Positions 17,352-26,831 are shown, counted from the stretch's first letter. The stretch: DNA of 42,754 bases from Verrucomicrobiaceae bacterium (GCA_027483175.1 JAIXVE010000187.1:1-42754), one strand, 5' to 3'. Numbers and translations are program-made. Notes: generated by a model not told the origin, from the letters alone.

Positions 17352-18305
17352 TCAGGTGGAGGTGAGGGCTTTGAGGTTGCGCTGGTAGGCGGCGGTGCTG
17401 GTGATTTCCGATTTAACGGGGAGGGGGCGGGCGATGATGAGGCCGGCGTGGCTGTTGTAGGTGTTGAGGTAGGTGGAGATGGTGTTTTCGATGGTGACCT
17501 TTTTGTAATTTCTGGAGGCGTGCATGAAGAGGGCACGGCCTTGGTCGTCGCGGGTTATGAGGCCGACGTGGGAGCAGACCCCGCCCTGGTCGCGGGTGAC
17601 GATGCCTGCGATGTCGCCGTCGGCGAGTTTGGGTTCGATGGCGGCGACTTTGGATTTGGGGATGAACCAGACGGGGAGAGCGGAGACCTCGGCTTCGATG
17701 GCGGCCATTTTGGGGCGGAGTTCCGGGTTGTTGCGGAGGTAGCGGTAGGTTTTCCAGAGGACGGTCATTTCGCGGCTTTCGCGGCCGGTGAGGCGTTGGG
17801 CTCCGGGGAGGAGGCGGGTGATGTCTTTGACATTCCCGCGGGCCTCGTTGTCGATGAACCACTCATTGAGGTAGTGGATGCGGTCGAGGTAGTTGCCGGT
17901 GCAGCGGCCGGCGCGGTAGCGGGTCCATTGGATTTCGCGGAGGAGCCCGTCTGGGGTGGGTGGTGCGGGGCGCTCGAGTTGGCGGGCCATGCCGAGGACG
18001 GTTTCGAAGAACGTCCAGCAGTCGAGGCCCGAGCAGTTGACGGAAGGGCATTCGATGCGGTCGTCGATTTCGAGTGTGTAGCCGAGGTAGGGGATGCCGA
18101 GGAAGGCGCGGCCGATGCGGCTGATGCGTGGGCCGATGGGGAGGGCGGCCCAGTTTTCGCGGACGGCGCGGGCCATGATGGCGGCGTAGCGGTCGGAGCC
18201 TTTGAAGGTGACGGAGCGCGGGAGGTGGTCGATGCCGGCCGTGGCGGAGTAGTTAGACGTGGCGAGGACGGCTAGGGAGCTGGCGAGCCACTGGCGGCGG
18301 TTCAT
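17352..18305 (-). CDS. DUF1460 (N-acetylmuramoyl-L-alanine amidase-like) exported protein
   Basis: A 317-residue protein with a signal-like N-terminus (MNRRQWLASSLAVLATSNYS, double Arg, possibly Tat). The body matches DUF1460, a papain-like NlpC/P60-related fold: cysteine C96 in NCSGLDCWTFFE, histidine in CSHVGLITRDDQG and the later FMHAS segment. Members are thought to cut or process muropeptides, so a role in cell-wall turnover in the periplasm is likely but not shown here. The start at 18305 precedes the signal segment; the longer frame upstream runs into the next gene. It follows the stress-protein gene on the same strand after 16 bases and may be co-transcribed. Confidence 0.82.
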   Translation of the reverse strand: MNRRQWLASSLAVLATSNYSATAGIDHLPRSVTFKGSDRYAAIMARAVRENWAALPIGPRISRIGRAFLGIPYLGYTLEIDDRIECPSVNCSGLDCWTFFETVLGMARQLERPAPPTPDGLLREIQWTRYRAGRCTGNYLDRIHYLNEWFIDNEARGNVKDITRLLPGAQRLTGRESREMTVLWKTYRYLRNNPELRPKMAAIEAEVSALPVWFIPKSKVAAIEPKLADGDIAGIVTRDQGGVCSHVGLITRDDQGRALFMHASRNYKKVTIENTISTYLNTYNSHAGLIIARPLPVKSEITSTAAYQRNLKALTST

Positions 18306-18321
18306 GGCGGCGGGGGAGATG

Positions 18322-19161
18322 TTAGTTTGAGGCGACGGGGAGGGAGAGGAGAGGAACGGTGGATTCGAAGGCGAGATTGGTGATGAGGCGATTGCCGAAG
18401 AGGTCTTCCCAGAGCGAGTGAGGGCGGGGGACGAAGCAGACGATGTCGGCGAGGTGATCGGCGACGTAGTTGTCGATGGCTTCGACCCAGTCATCGGAGG
18501 AGGATTGGGCGAAGACTGGATTGGCCCAACCGGCGGCGGAGGCGGCGGCGAGGGAGGATTCGCTGAGAGAGCTGGCGTCCTTGGTGGGAGAGTCGGTGAG
18601 ATGGAGGACGTGGAGTGCGGGGTGGAGCGGGGCGAGGAAGGTGGCTAGGGCGGCGGCTTCGGCTGGGAGTTGGGAGAGCTCCGAGCTGAGGACGGCGGAG
18701 TGGAGGCCGTGGTAGCGGGCGTGTCTGGGGACGGCGATGACGGGGACGCCTGAGGGGGAGTCGAGGAGACGGGAGGCGACGCTGCCGAGGATTTTGCGGG
18801 AGACGGGGCCTGCGCCGCGGAGACCGACGACGATGGCGTCAGCTCCTTTGCGCTGGGCGGCGGCGGCGATGCCGGAGGCCTGGTCGTCGGCGGTGTCGAT
18901 GACGACGTTGGGATTGAAATCAGGGCCGCAGGTGAGGCGGAGGGATTCGATGTGGAGCTGGGCGTCGGCTTTGGCCTGGGAGATGAGGAAGTGGTCGATG
19001 GCGTCGCCGTGGGATTCGAGGGCGGAGCTGTGGGGACCGGCGAGGACGACGGCGTGGTAGAGTGTTAGGGAGGCGCCGGAGTCTTTCGCGAGAGCGGCGG
19101 CGTAGCGGACGGCGGAGGCGGCGCGCGGGGAGAAGTCGGTGCCTGCGATGATTGATTTCAT
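18322..19161 (-). CDS. Tandem universal stress protein (UspA family)
   Basis: A 279-residue cytoplasmic protein with two Usp units. The first (about 1-145) is typical: MKSIIAGTDFSPRAASAVRY at the start and GLRGAGPVSRKILGSVASRL with the ATP-binding G-x2-G-x9-G-S type loop, then PVIAVPR. The second (about 160-279) keeps the fold pattern but lacks a clear nucleotide loop (LWEDLFGNRLITNLAFESTV), suggesting a structural role. A larger open frame continuing to 20553 is antisense to the PEP carboxykinase gene and was not used. It lies 52 bases after pckG on the same strand. Confidence 0.88.
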   Translation of the reverse strand: MKSIIAGTDFSPRAASAVRYAAALAKDSGASLTLYHAVVLAGPHSSALESHGDAIDHFLISQAKADAQLHIESLRLTCGPDFNPNVVIDTADDQASGIAAAAQRKGADAIVVGLRGAGPVSRKILGSVASRLLDSPSGVPVIAVPRHARYHGLHSAVLSSELSQLPAEAAALATFLAPLHPALHVLHLTDSPTKDASSLSESSLAAASAAGWANPVFAQSSSDDWVEAIDNYVADHLADIVCFVPRPHSLWEDLFGNRLITNLAFESTVPLLSLPVASN

Positions 19162-19213
19162 GTGGGGGTGCGTGGGGGGGGGGACGCGGAAGGTACGGCG
19201 GCTGGGGTGGGGA

Positions 19214-21010
19214 TCAATCGAGACTGAGGCGGGCGGAGAGCAGTTCGCGCTGATAGACGAGTTCCTTGGGGAGACTGTCGTAGATTTTGAGGAAGAGCTC
19301 GCCCTGGGAGAGGACCTCGGCGCGCCATTCTGCGGGGATGACGGCCATGACCTTGTTGAAGTCGTCGCGGGTGAAGCCTTCGAGGCCCTCGTGGTTGAAG
19401 TCTTCCCAGTGTGGGGTCCAGCCGATGATGGTTTCGTGGCCGGCGACGGTGCCGCGGCAGCGGCGGATGATCCATTCGAGGACACGCATGTTGTCGCTGA
19501 AGCCGGGCCAGAGGAATTTGCCGTCGGGGCCTTTGCGGAACCAATTGACGTGGAAGATGCGGGGGAGGTGGCGGATGTGGCGGCGCATTTCGAGCCAGTG
19601 GGAGAAGTACTCGCCGACATCGTAGCCGCAGAACGGGAGCATGGCCATGGGGTCGCGGCGGACCTGGCCGATGGCACCGGTGGCTGCGGCGGTGGTTTCG
19701 CTGCCCATGGTGGAGCCGATGTAGACCCCGTGGGCCCAGTTGAAGCTCTGGTAGACGAGCGGCATGGTGCCTGGGCGGCGGCCGCCGAAGATGATGGCGC
19801 TGATGGGGACCCCTTCGGGATTCTGCCATGCCGGGTCGATGCTAGGGCATTGTTCTGCGGGGGCAGTGAAGCGGCTGTTGGCGTGGGCGGCGGGGCGGCC
19901 GCAGTCGGGTGACCAGTCCTTGCCCTGCCAGTCGGTGAGATGGGCGGGTGGGGAGTCGGTGAGGCCTTCCCACCAGACATCGCCGTCGTCGGTGAGGGCG
20001 ACGTTAGTGAAGATGGTGTTTCTGGCGATGGCGGCGATGGCGTTGGCGTTGGAGGAAGGGGAAGTGCCGGGGGCGACGCCGAAGAAGCCGGTTTCGGGGT
20101 TGATGGCGCGGAGACGGCCTTCGCTGTCAGGGCGGAGCCATGCGATGTCGTCGCCGACGAGCGTGGTGCGCCAGCCGGCCTTGCGGTAGGATTCCGGGGG
20201 GACGAGCATGGCGAGGTTGGTTTTGCCGCAGGCGCTAGGGAAGGCGGCGGCGACGTAGGTGGAGTTGCCGTCGGGGTCGTGGATGCCGAGGATGAGCATG
20301 TGTTCTGCGAGCCATGCTTCTTCGCGGGCGATCCAGCTGGCGAGGCGGAGGGCGACGCATTTTTTACCGAGGAGGGCGTTGCCGCCGTAGCCGCTGCCGA
20401 AGGACCAGACGGCGGGGTCCTGAGGGAAGTGGACGATGTATTTGTCTTCGTTGCAGGGCCATGAGACGTCAGGGGTACCGGGGGGGAGCGGGTGGCCGAC
20501 ACTGTGGAGACAGGGGAGCCAGCGGCCGGTGGTGCCGAGTTTGTTCCAGACACGGGCGCCCATGTGGGCCATGGTGCGCATGCTGACGACGACGTAGGGG
20601 GAGTCGGTGATTTCGACCCCGACGAGGGCGAGCGGGGAGTCGAGCGGGCCCATGCAGAAGGGGACGACGTAGAGCGTGCGGCCCTGCATGGATCCGGCGA
20701 ATTTGGCGCGGAGTCTGGCCTTCATTTCGGCCGGGGGCATCCAGTTGTTGGTGGGGCCGGCTTCGTTGCGGCGTTTGGTGCAGATGAAGGTGCGGTCTTC
20801 GACGCGGGCGACGTCTGAGGGGGCGGAGCGTGCGAGGAAGCAGCCTGGGCGTTTCTCGGGGTTGAGGGGGATGAAGGTGCCGCGGGCGACGAGGAGACTG
20901 GTTAGGGCGGCGTATTCGGCGTCTGAGCCATCGCACCAGTGGACGGCGTCGGGGGTGCAGAGGGCGGTGATTTCTTCGACCCACGCGAGGATTTCGGGAT
21001 GATTGGTCAT
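19214..21010 (-). CDS. pckG: Phosphoenolpyruvate carboxykinase (GTP)
   Basis: Gluconeogenic enzyme converting oxaloacetate and GTP to phosphoenolpyruvate, GDP and CO2. The 598-residue length and motifs match the GTP-dependent class: [14 protein letters not shown], the P-loop [12 protein letters not shown] near residue 260 with its hyper-reactive cysteine, [21 protein letters not shown] with metal ligands, and the later [18 protein letters not shown]. The ATP-dependent PckA has a different P-loop. The start ATG is at 21010. The tRNA-Arg gene lies 190 bases upstream on the same strand. Confidence 0.96.
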   Translation of the reverse strand: MTNHPEILAWVEEITALCTPDAVHWCDGSDAEYAALTSLLVARGTFIPLNPEKRPGCFLARSAPSDVARVEDRTFICTKRRNEAGPTNNWMPPAEMKARLRAKFAGSMQGRTLYVVPFCMGPLDSPLALVGVEITDSPYVVVSMRTMAHMGARVWNKLGTTGRWLPCLHSVGHPLPPGTPDVSWPCNEDKYIVHFPQDPAVWSFGSGYGGNALLGKKCVALRLASWIAREEAWLAEHMLILGIHDPDGNSTYVAAAFPSACGKTNLAMLVPPESYRKAGWRTTLVGDDIAWLRPDSEGRLRAINPETGFFGVAPGTSPSSNANAIAAIARNTIFTNVALTDDGDVWWEGLTDSPPAHLTDWQGKDWSPDCGRPAAHANSRFTAPAEQCPSIDPAWQNPEGVPISAIIFGGRRPGTMPLVYQSFNWAHGVYIGSTMGSETTAAATGAIGQVRRDPMAMLPFCGYDVGEYFSHWLEMRRHIRHLPRIFHVNWFRKGPDGKFLWPGFSDNMRVLEWIIRRCRGTVAGHETIIGWTPHWEDFNHEGLEGFTRDDFNKVMAVIPAEWRAEVLSQGELFLKIYDSLPKELVYQRELLSARLSLD

Positions 21011-21200
21011 GGTTGATTCGGCTTGGGCAGCATAGAGCGGCCGGGGAGGAAACTCATGCAGAAAGCGCGCCAGCGGATGAAGTGAAGCGACAAAGCCAGG
21101 AAGTGCGGAGTCCTTGGGTTGGGAGGCAGCTGGGTGTGGTGGCTGTCGGTGCTGCGTGGTGCAGATGCTGCGGCAGCAGGATGCGGCAGGGTGTTGCGTG

Positions 21201-21275
21201 TGGTGCTCCCGTCAGGAATCGAACCTGAATCACCGGCTTCGGAGACCAGTGTCTTATCCGTTAGACTACAGGAGC
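21201..21275 (-). tRNA. tRNA-Arg (anticodon CCG)
   Basis: Read on the minus strand, GCTCCTG (5' end at 21275) pairs with CGGGAGC, followed by A and an encoded CCA at 21203-21201. The D arm (GTCT...AGAC), the anticodon stem CTGGT/GCCGG with loop CTCCGAA, and the T arm TCAGG-TTCGATT-CCTGA all fold. The anticodon is CCG, reading the arginine codon CGG, which is heavily used by the G-rich plus-strand genes. No integrase or attachment-site duplication is seen next to it. Confidence 0.93.
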
Positions 21276-21407
21276 AGAGCGGCCGGGAGGATAAGGGAAA
21301 GCCCGGCGGCGGGAGGACATTCTGGCTTTACAGGAGAGGTTTCGCAACCAGTTTTCCGAAACTTCGCACAGACTCTTTTGGAGTGGTGCTGGAAGCGACG
21401 ATTTCCC

Positions 21408-22196
21408 ATGAGTACGCCCCCTGTTCGACCCCTTCGTCTGGTGATCAAGTTTGGATCCGGTATATTGACGCGCCCTGATACGGCGGCGCTGGATGAGAGT
21501 CAGTTTGCGAGATTGACGCAGGCGATTGCGATTCTGAAGCAGGAGGGGCACGAAGTGATTGTGGTGACGAGTGGGGCGGTGGCGGCTGGGTTGGGGGCGA
21601 TGGGGTTTGTGAAGCGGCCTGCGGAGACTGGGCAATTGCAGGCGTGTGCGGCGGTGGGGCAGACGCGGTTGATGCACAAGTATGCGACGTTGCTGGGGGC
21701 GTGCGGGTTGCAGGTGGGTCAGCTGCTGGTGACGCACGAGGATTTTGCGGATCCGGTGCGGCGTGGGAATCTGGAGACGACCCTGAGGCGATTGATGGAG
21801 CGGCCGACGGTGGTGCCGGTGATCAATGAGAATGATTCGGTGGCGACGGAGGAACTGAAGTTCGGGGACAACGATGCGTTGTCGGCGGATGTGGCGGTGC
21901 TGGCGCGGGCGGATCTACTGATTTTGTTTACGAGTGTGGACGGATTGATGCCGCCTGGGGACGGTGGGCGGATTGTGGAGTATGTGGCGGACGTGGCGGA
22001 GGTGATGGGGTATGCGCGGGATGAGAAGGGAGAGTACTCGGTGGGGGGGATGGCGAGCAAGTTGCGGGCGGTGGAGAAGGCGGTGGGGGCTGGGGTGGCG
22101 ACGATGATTGCGAACGGGAGGAGAGCCGAGCAGATTCCGGATCTGGTGGCAGGCGGTGGGGTGGCGACGCGGTTTGCGGCGCGGGCGCGGGGGTGA
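21408..22196 (+). CDS. proB: Glutamate 5-kinase, short form without PUA domain
   Basis: First enzyme of proline synthesis, phosphorylating glutamate. The 262-residue amino acid kinase domain is complete: VIKFGSGIL, VVTSGAVAAGLGAMGF, NENDSVATEELKFGDNDALSA, FTSVDGLMPP and GGMASKLRAVEKAV. E. coli ProB has about 100 more residues forming a PUA domain; here the protein ends right after the kinase fold, as in some other bacteria. The start at 21408 avoids reading through the opposite-strand tRNA gene. proA is not adjacent. The stop is 8 bases from the end of the converging nucleoid-protein gene. Confidence 0.93.
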   Translation: MSTPPVRPLRLVIKFGSGILTRPDTAALDESQFARLTQAIAILKQEGHEVIVVTSGAVAAGLGAMGFVKRPAETGQLQACAAVGQTRLMHKYATLLGACGLQVGQLLVTHEDFADPVRRGNLETTLRRLMERPTVVPVINENDSVATEELKFGDNDALSADVAVLARADLLILFTSVDGLMPPGDGGRIVEYVADVAEVMGYARDEKGEYSVGGMASKLRAVEKAVGAGVATMIANGRRAEQIPDLVAGGGVATRFAARARG

Positions 22197-22204
22197 GCGG
22201 CGGG

Positions 22205-23269
22205 TCAGCGGATGTCGGTGATTTCGTTGAAGTAGACCTTGATGAAGTTCATGCCTTTTTCTTCGTCGTAGCCGCGTTCGATGGAGTCCGGGGATTCTGT
22301 GGATTCTGGTTTGAGGTGGATTTCGATGCCGGAGTCGAGTTTGAGGACGGCGGCGACGCGTTTGGAGGCTTTTTTGACTTCCTTTGGGGCGATGGCGAAG
22401 GAGCGCTGGAGGGGGACGCCTGCGTCTGCTTCGAAGCGCTGTCTGGCTTCTTCGAAGGAGGCGACGGCTTCCGGGGTTTTGAGGACCTCGGATTCGAAGT
22501 CGGACATGTCGAAGTCTTCGCGGCCGTCGAACCATGAGAGGGCTTCGCGGGAGGCGCGGGCGGTGTCTTCCGGGGCGTTGGCGACGTCGGGTTGATTGCG
22601 GACGGCGGCGACGGCCATTTCGGTGTAGGTCTGGGTGAGGAAAGCGGAGTCCGGGATGGCCTGGAGGCCGAGGAATTCGCGGACCCAGAAGCGGCTTTCG
22701 CTGCCGGCGCGGTCGAAGGTGAGGACGCAGAAGCCGGTGTTCTGCCAGTGGTTGAGGATGAGACAGCCCTTGTCGATTTTTTCGGGGTTGATGCCCTGGG
22801 CGGTGCGGAGGGTGAGGTCACCGTCTTCGGAGGCGATGCTGAGGAAGGGGGCGACGGTTTCGGATTTGAGGATGCAGATGGCTTTGACGGTTTCTGATTC
22901 GATGCCGACGCCTTCGACGAGACCGATGCAGAGGTCGCCGGATTTGATGTTGGGGTGCTGGGATTTGGCGTAGAGACGGCGGGCGATGGCGCAGCCGTTG
23001 TCGAGGAGGGCGGCGGGGTCGTTGAAGATGCCCTTGGCGAGGGCGTTCATCTCGTGGGATTCGAGGGAAGTGGTGTGGTGGAAGCGGTGGGGGAGGAGAT
23101 TGCGGAATGGTTTGAGGAAGAGGGCGGTGAGGAGGTCGCGGTCTTCGTCGGCGACGCGGAGGACCTCACGGGAGACCTGGAGAGGTTCGTCGCGCTGGGG
23201 GTTGCCGATTTTGGCGAGGACGAGCTGGGTGACGGCGGCGGAGGGGAAGCGGATGCGGAGAGAAGACAT
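22205..23269 (-). CDS. Nucleoid-associated protein, YejK/NdpA family
   Basis: A 354-residue protein matching the NdpA family (known member E. coli YejK, nucleoid-associated, function unclear). Visible family features: LRVADEDRDLLTALFLKPF in the N-terminal third, ALAKGIFNDPAALLDNG, SGDLCIGLVEGV, RTAQGINPEKIDKGCLILN and the later SRFWVREFLGLQ. The C-terminal third (about 250-354) has helices and a lysine-rich patch (APKEVKKASKRV) that could contact DNA. It lies downstream of two unrecognised minus-strand genes with a 68-base gap. Confidence 0.8.
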   Translation of the reverse strand: MSSLRIRFPSAAVTQLVLAKIGNPQRDEPLQVSREVLRVADEDRDLLTALFLKPFRNLLPHRFHHTTSLESHEMNALAKGIFNDPAALLDNGCAIARRLYAKSQHPNIKSGDLCIGLVEGVGIESETVKAICILKSETVAPFLSIASEDGDLTLRTAQGINPEKIDKGCLILNHWQNTGFCVLTFDRAGSESRFWVREFLGLQAIPDSAFLTQTYTEMAVAAVRNQPDVANAPEDTARASREALSWFDGREDFDMSDFESEVLKTPEAVASFEEARQRFEADAGVPLQRSFAIAPKEVKKASKRVAAVLKLDSGIEIHLKPESTESPDSIERGYDEEKGMNFIKVYFNEITDIR

Positions 23270-23337
23270 GGGAGGGCTGGCACCCTACGCGGGAAGCGGG
23301 CGGTGCAAGCAGTGAGACGGGGGGAAGTGGGTGGATT

Positions 23338-24207
23338 TCAGCGCTGGGCGGAGCGTTTGCGGACGTGACGCCATGTGCCCCAGAGGTGGATGCTGGCCCA
23401 TGCGAGGACGGCGGCGGCGAGACCGCCGGCGACGAGGTTGGCTGGTTGCTGGAAGGTGGAGTAGAGGGCGGCTCCGGAGCGTTCGAGGAAGCCGCGTTGT
23501 TCGCCGTCGCCGAAGATTTCCTTGCGAGCGGCGATGACGGCGGCGGTGCCGGAGCCTGCGAGGAGGAGACGCGGGTGTTTTTCGATCCATGCGAGGGATC
23601 TGGCTGGGGAGGAGCGGATGAAGGAGAGGAAGGCGGAGCGTTCGGCGGCGGGGAGACTGGCGAGGGAGTCGGCGTGGCGGGAGAGGAGGATGGCCTGGTC
23701 GGTGGAGAGCGAGCGGGCGACGTCGAGGCCTTCGGTGCCGAGGCGTGAGGCGAGGGAAGGGGCGAGGCCGGGGTGGCGGGCGGCGGTTTCGAGGGCGGCG
23801 GGGCCGAATTCGGAGACCATGCGGGAGACGGCGGCGGGTTCGGAGGCGAGGGCGCGGAGACCGTTGGCGGCGAGGTCCTGGGGGAGTTGGTCGACGGCGC
23901 GGATGACAGTGCCGGGGGCTCCGCGGAGGGCGGAGAGGGCGACGACCCCGTGTTGTTCTGCGGTGGCGGCGATGCGGCGCATGAGGGCGTCGCCGCCTTC
24001 GCGCTGGGCGGCTTCGAGGATTTCCTGGACGGCTTTGGTGCCGCCGAGCTGGGCGAGTTCGGCGGAGGATTTGGCGGCGGCCTGGGAGGAGCCGCGTTTG
24101 GCGAGGGATTCGACGAGTTCGGAGGCGACGCGGGCGGCGGCTCCGGATTGAGCGGCGAGGGGGAGTGCGGAAAGGATGAGGGAGAGCGAGAGGAGGAGCG
24201 CTTTCAT
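23338..24207 (-). CDS. Exported helical protein with C-terminal membrane segment, unknown function
   Basis: I do not recognise this 289-residue protein. Residues 1-20 look like a signal peptide (MKALLLSLSLILSALPLAA). Residues 25-215 are alanine-rich helices in loosely repeated blocks (AALETAARHPGLAPSLASRL, LARSLSTDQAILLSRHADSL type) that recall HEAT-like arrays. A hydrophobic segment near 225-238 (LLLAGSGTAAVIAA) and a C-terminal one near 260-280 (AGGLAAAVLAWASIHLWG) suggest anchoring in a membrane, with a basic end (RHVRKRSAQR). Its start lies 13 bases after the stop of the preceding minus-strand gene, so the two are probably made together and may work as a pair. Confidence 0.62.
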   Translation of the reverse strand: MKALLLSLSLILSALPLAAQSGAAARVASELVESLAKRGSSQAAAKSSAELAQLGGTKAVQEILEAAQREGGDALMRRIAATAEQHGVVALSALRGAPGTVIRAVDQLPQDLAANGLRALASEPAAVSRMVSEFGPAALETAARHPGLAPSLASRLGTEGLDVARSLSTDQAILLSRHADSLASLPAAERSAFLSFIRSSPARSLAWIEKHPRLLLAGSGTAAVIAARKEIFGDGEQRGFLERSGAALYSTFQQPANLVAGGLAAAVLAWASIHLWGTWRHVRKRSAQR

Positions 24208-24220
24208 GGTAGGGGCGGGG

Positions 24221-25300
24221 TCAGGGGAGGGGCTGAGGGAGGGAGAGAGCGGAGCGGAGGGCGGCGGCGGAGCCGGCTTCGTGGCGGGAGATTTCGGAGC
24301 GGAGGAGGGAGGCGAGCCCGTGGTCGCCATCGACGAGAGCGGCTTTGGACTGAGAGAGGAAGGTGCGCGTCTGGGCGGTGATTTTTTCTTCGAAGGCGTC
24401 GGTCATCCACCAATCGACGGCGGCCCCGGCGATGAAGCCCCCGGCGACGCCGATGATGGTGCCGATGCCTGGGGCGAGGGCGGTGCCACCGGCGGCACCG
24501 GCGGCGGAGGCGGAGGCGGCTGCGCCGCCAGCGGCGGCGGCGGAGGTGGCGATGCGTGAGGCGGCCTGGGCCATGACGACGCGGATGAGATTGCGGACGG
24601 CTTCTTCAGCGGCGAAGCCTGCGGCGAGACTGCCGGTGCCGACGGCGACTGATTGGTTAGGCATCGAGGCGAGGAGCGCGGGGATTTCTCTGGTGAGAGA
24701 GGACGAGAAGCGGGAGAGCGTTTCGGATTGGAGGGAGACGGGGAGGTCTGAGGTTTTGAGGGCGGCGTCGAGGGAGGCGGCGAGTTCGTTGCGACTGGCT
24801 TCGAGGTCGAAGGTGAGTTGGGCGAGGATGGCGCGGAGGTCGGCTTCGAGTTTAGGTTCCGAGACGACGTGGAGGGCGAACTGTTCCTGGACGAGGGCGG
24901 CGGTCCATGAGTGGTCGGGTTTCCGTTCGGCGGATTCGACGCCGGTGCGGTAGAGGATCTTGAAGCGGAGGCCCCAGCCGGTGAGGGCGTTGGCGAATTT
25001 GGGGGCTCCGTCGCTGTAGGAGATGAAGGTGGCGTCGATGGCGTCGAGGGCGCGCTGGAGGGCGGCGGCGTGGCGGGCGTGAGCGGCGTCGAGGAGCGGG
25101 GAGGCGGTGGAGGAGAAGAAGGCAGCGCGGGAGGCGGCGTCGAGGTTTTGGGTGGGCGACTGCGGGTGGGCAGGGGATTGGGTGATGGCGTTGAGGTGCC
25201 AGAGGAGGACGGCGGCGAGAGCGGCCGTGGTGAGGGAAGCGGCGGCGGCGAACGACAGCCGGGGAGGCGGACGCCTTGAGGGCGGAGAGGAGGCGCTCAT
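24221..25300 (-). CDS. Membrane protein with glycine-zipper segment, unknown function
   Basis: A 359-residue protein I cannot assign. An N-terminal transmembrane helix (about residues 15-38, AAASLTTAALAAVLLWHL) precedes a mostly helical domain to about 230. Around 240-300 lies an alanine/glycine-rich hydrophobic region ending in a glycine zipper (GIGTIIGVAGGFIAGAA) followed by DWWMTDAFEEKI. Glycine zippers occur in membrane-inserting and oligomerising proteins; that role is possible but unproven. The start at 25300 (MSASSPPSRR) was chosen as the ATG nearest the membrane helix; a longer frame upstream overlaps mobA. It is divergent from mobA (74 bases between starts) and precedes the exported helical protein. 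Confidence 0.62.
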   Translation of the reverse strand: MSASSPPSRRPPPRLSFAAAASLTTAALAAVLLWHLNAITQSPAHPQSPTQNLDAASRAAFFSSTASPLLDAAHARHAAALQRALDAIDATFISYSDGAPKFANALTGWGLRFKILYRTGVESAERKPDHSWTAALVQEQFALHVVSEPKLEADLRAILAQLTFDLEASRNELAASLDAALKTSDLPVSLQSETLSRFSSSLTREIPALLASMPNQSVAVGTGSLAAGFAAEEAVRNLIRVVMAQAASRIATSAAAAGGAAASASAAGAAGGTALAPGIGTIIGVAGGFIAGAAVDWWMTDAFEEKITAQTRTFLSQSKAALVDGDHGLASLLRSEISRHEAGSAAALRSALSLPQPLP

Positions 25301-25374
25301 GGTTGCGGACCGCCGGAAAGCGAGAGACGGGTTGCGGAAGGAAATATCGACGAAACTGAACCTGCCGCAAGCCG

Positions 25375-25989
25375 ATGCTGAACGAACCGCTGCCATTTGC
25401 TGCTGCTGTACTGACTGGGGGGAAGTCGAGCCGGATGGGGCGTGACAAGGGGGGATTGGAGTGGGGCGGACAGCCATTGTGGCGGCATCAGCTGGAGGTA
25501 TTGCGGGGGATTGGGCCGGTGGAGGTGATGCGGTCGTGCCGGGACGCGGGTGATGGATTGGGAGAGCCGTGGTTTCGGAGTGTGGCGGATGTGGTGGCGG
25601 AGAGCGGGCCGATGGGGGGGATTGCGGCGTGTCTGGCGACGACGGAAGCGCCGCTGCTGGTGGTGTTAGGGGTGGATATGCCGATGGTGCCGGGCGAGTT
25701 GCTGCGGCGGATGGCTAGTGTGGCGACGGCCGGGTGCGGCGTGGCGGTGCGGCGGGAGATGGAAGGCGGGCGATGGCTGTGGGAGCCGCTGGCGGCGGTG
25801 TGGCCGCGGGTAGCGCTGGGGAGGGTGGAGGCGGCGCTGGGGGAAGGGCGGTTGAGTCTGCAGCGGCTGATGGATGAACTGGCTAGGGCGGGGATGATGA
25901 GGGAGTGGGGGGAGGAGGTGCCGGTGGAGTGGCTAGCGAATGCGAACACGCCGGAGGAATGGGCGGCGCTGGGGCGGGTGTTGGGATGA
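25375..25989 (+). CDS. mobA: Molybdenum cofactor guanylyltransferase (MobA-like NTP transferase)
   Basis: Enzyme that attaches GMP to molybdopterin. The 204-residue protein opens with the nucleotidyltransferase signature AAAVLTGGKSSRMGRDKGG (the consensus is LAGGxSxRMGxDK) and has the metal-site LGVDMPMVPGELL around residue 100. Length is typical for MobA. The C-terminal half is divergent, so a related sugar-nucleotide or CTP:cofactor transferase is a less likely alternative. It is a single gene, followed by the repeat cluster starting at 26087. Confidence 0.86.
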   Translation: MLNEPLPFAAAVLTGGKSSRMGRDKGGLEWGGQPLWRHQLEVLRGIGPVEVMRSCRDAGDGLGEPWFRSVADVVAESGPMGGIAACLATTEAPLLVVLGVDMPMVPGELLRRMASVATAGCGVAVRREMEGGRWLWEPLAAVWPRVALGRVEAALGEGRLSLQRLMDELARAGMMREWGEEVPVEWLANANTPEEWAALGRVLG

Positions 25990-26086
25990 ATGGAGGTCCG
26001 GCGGACCAAGAGGCACAGGGGGTGAATGAAGGCTAGGAGAGCGAGAGGCAGGCAGAGAAGTGGCGATTGGTCGTCTCGGGGGGGGC

Positions 26087-26273
26087 GGGGTGGAGGGGGG
26101 ACCCCTACGGGGTCCTGTGAGATTTTGTGAGTTGCCGGGGGTACCGCGAGTAGCTCGCGGCACCCCCGGTTATCAATCGGTCGTCCCTACGGGACGCGGG
26201 TGAGGAAAGTAGGGGACGGGGCGGACCGGTTGTCCCTACGGGACGCGGGGTTGGAGGGGGCCGAGAGGTTTGG
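26087..26273 (+). repeat. REP-like palindromic unit, copy 1
   Basis: A unit of about 185 bases found three times here in the same orientation. It contains ACCCCTACGGGGT (26101-26113), a large palindrome with 16-base arms CCGGGGGTACCGCGAG (26135-26150) and 26154-26169 (one mismatch, 3-base loop), and two small hairpins GTCCCTACGGGAC (26183-26195 and 26232-26244). This copy lies just past the 3' end of the transposase gene. Confidence 0.88.
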
Positions 26274-26298
26274 GGGGTGTCGGCGCGGGGGGGATGGT

Positions 26299-26745
26299 TC
26301 AGGGAAGATGGTCTGGGTGCCATTTGAGGCCGTGAGCCTTGACCATATCATGCAGTTCATCGGTGAATGTTCTGATGCGGTGGTGTTCTTCCTGGTTTTG
26401 GATGTAAGCGATCAGCGGAGGGCGGCCCTGGAGGTTCGTGGTGAAGGCACCATAGCCTTCCTGCCAGTAATTGAATGCTGGGAACACGCCATGGCCTTTG
26501 ATCCAGTCGGAGGCGGCGGTTTTGATGGTTTTGATCAGGTCCGCCAATGCGAGGGAAGGGTGGAGGGATGTGAGGATATGAAGGTGGTCCTCGACCCCTC
26601 CAATGCGGTAGAGCTGGCAGCGATGGTTTGTCAGAATGCCGGTGATGAATTGGAAGAGGTCATTGCGCCGCGATTTGTGGAGTACGCGCACCCGGTGCTT
26701 GGTGCCGAAGACGATGTGGTAAGTGATGTCGGTGTAAGTTGGCAT
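26299..26745 (-). mobile_element. Y1 (HUH) transposase, IS200/REP-associated (RAYT) type
   Basis: A 148-residue single-domain transposase of the Y1_Tnp family, which nicks single-stranded DNA through a tyrosine. The start MPTYTDITYHIVFGTKHR at 26745 is typical. The HUH pair is H-L-H in VEDHLHIL (about residues 53-60), and the catalytic tyrosine is probably in AYIQNQEEHH near residue 115. It stands alone without a TnpB or IscB partner and is bracketed by three copies of a palindromic unit, which fits a REP-associated transposase rather than a plain IS200. The coding sequence is less GC-rich and less skewed than its neighbours. The longer frame to 26907 reads into repeat copy 2 and is not believed. 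Confidence 0.88.
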
Positions 26746-26831
26746 CTGGGTTTTTATTTTGCCGTAAATGCGGTGATGTGCAAATGTTTTGTGTTGAAGG
26801 GACCGAGGAATCAGGGGGTGAGGTGGAGGAC

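Noticed and set aside
18322-20553. 743-codon open frame on the minus strand
   Set aside because: Only its last 280 codons (from 19161) encode the universal stress protein; the rest is an alternative-frame shadow of the PEP carboxykinase gene, with Pro/Ser/Thr-rich nonsense composition.
21201-21275. tRNA-Arg as an integration site for a genomic island
   Set aside because: No integrase, no repeated tRNA 3' end nearby, and both flanks are ordinary housekeeping genes.
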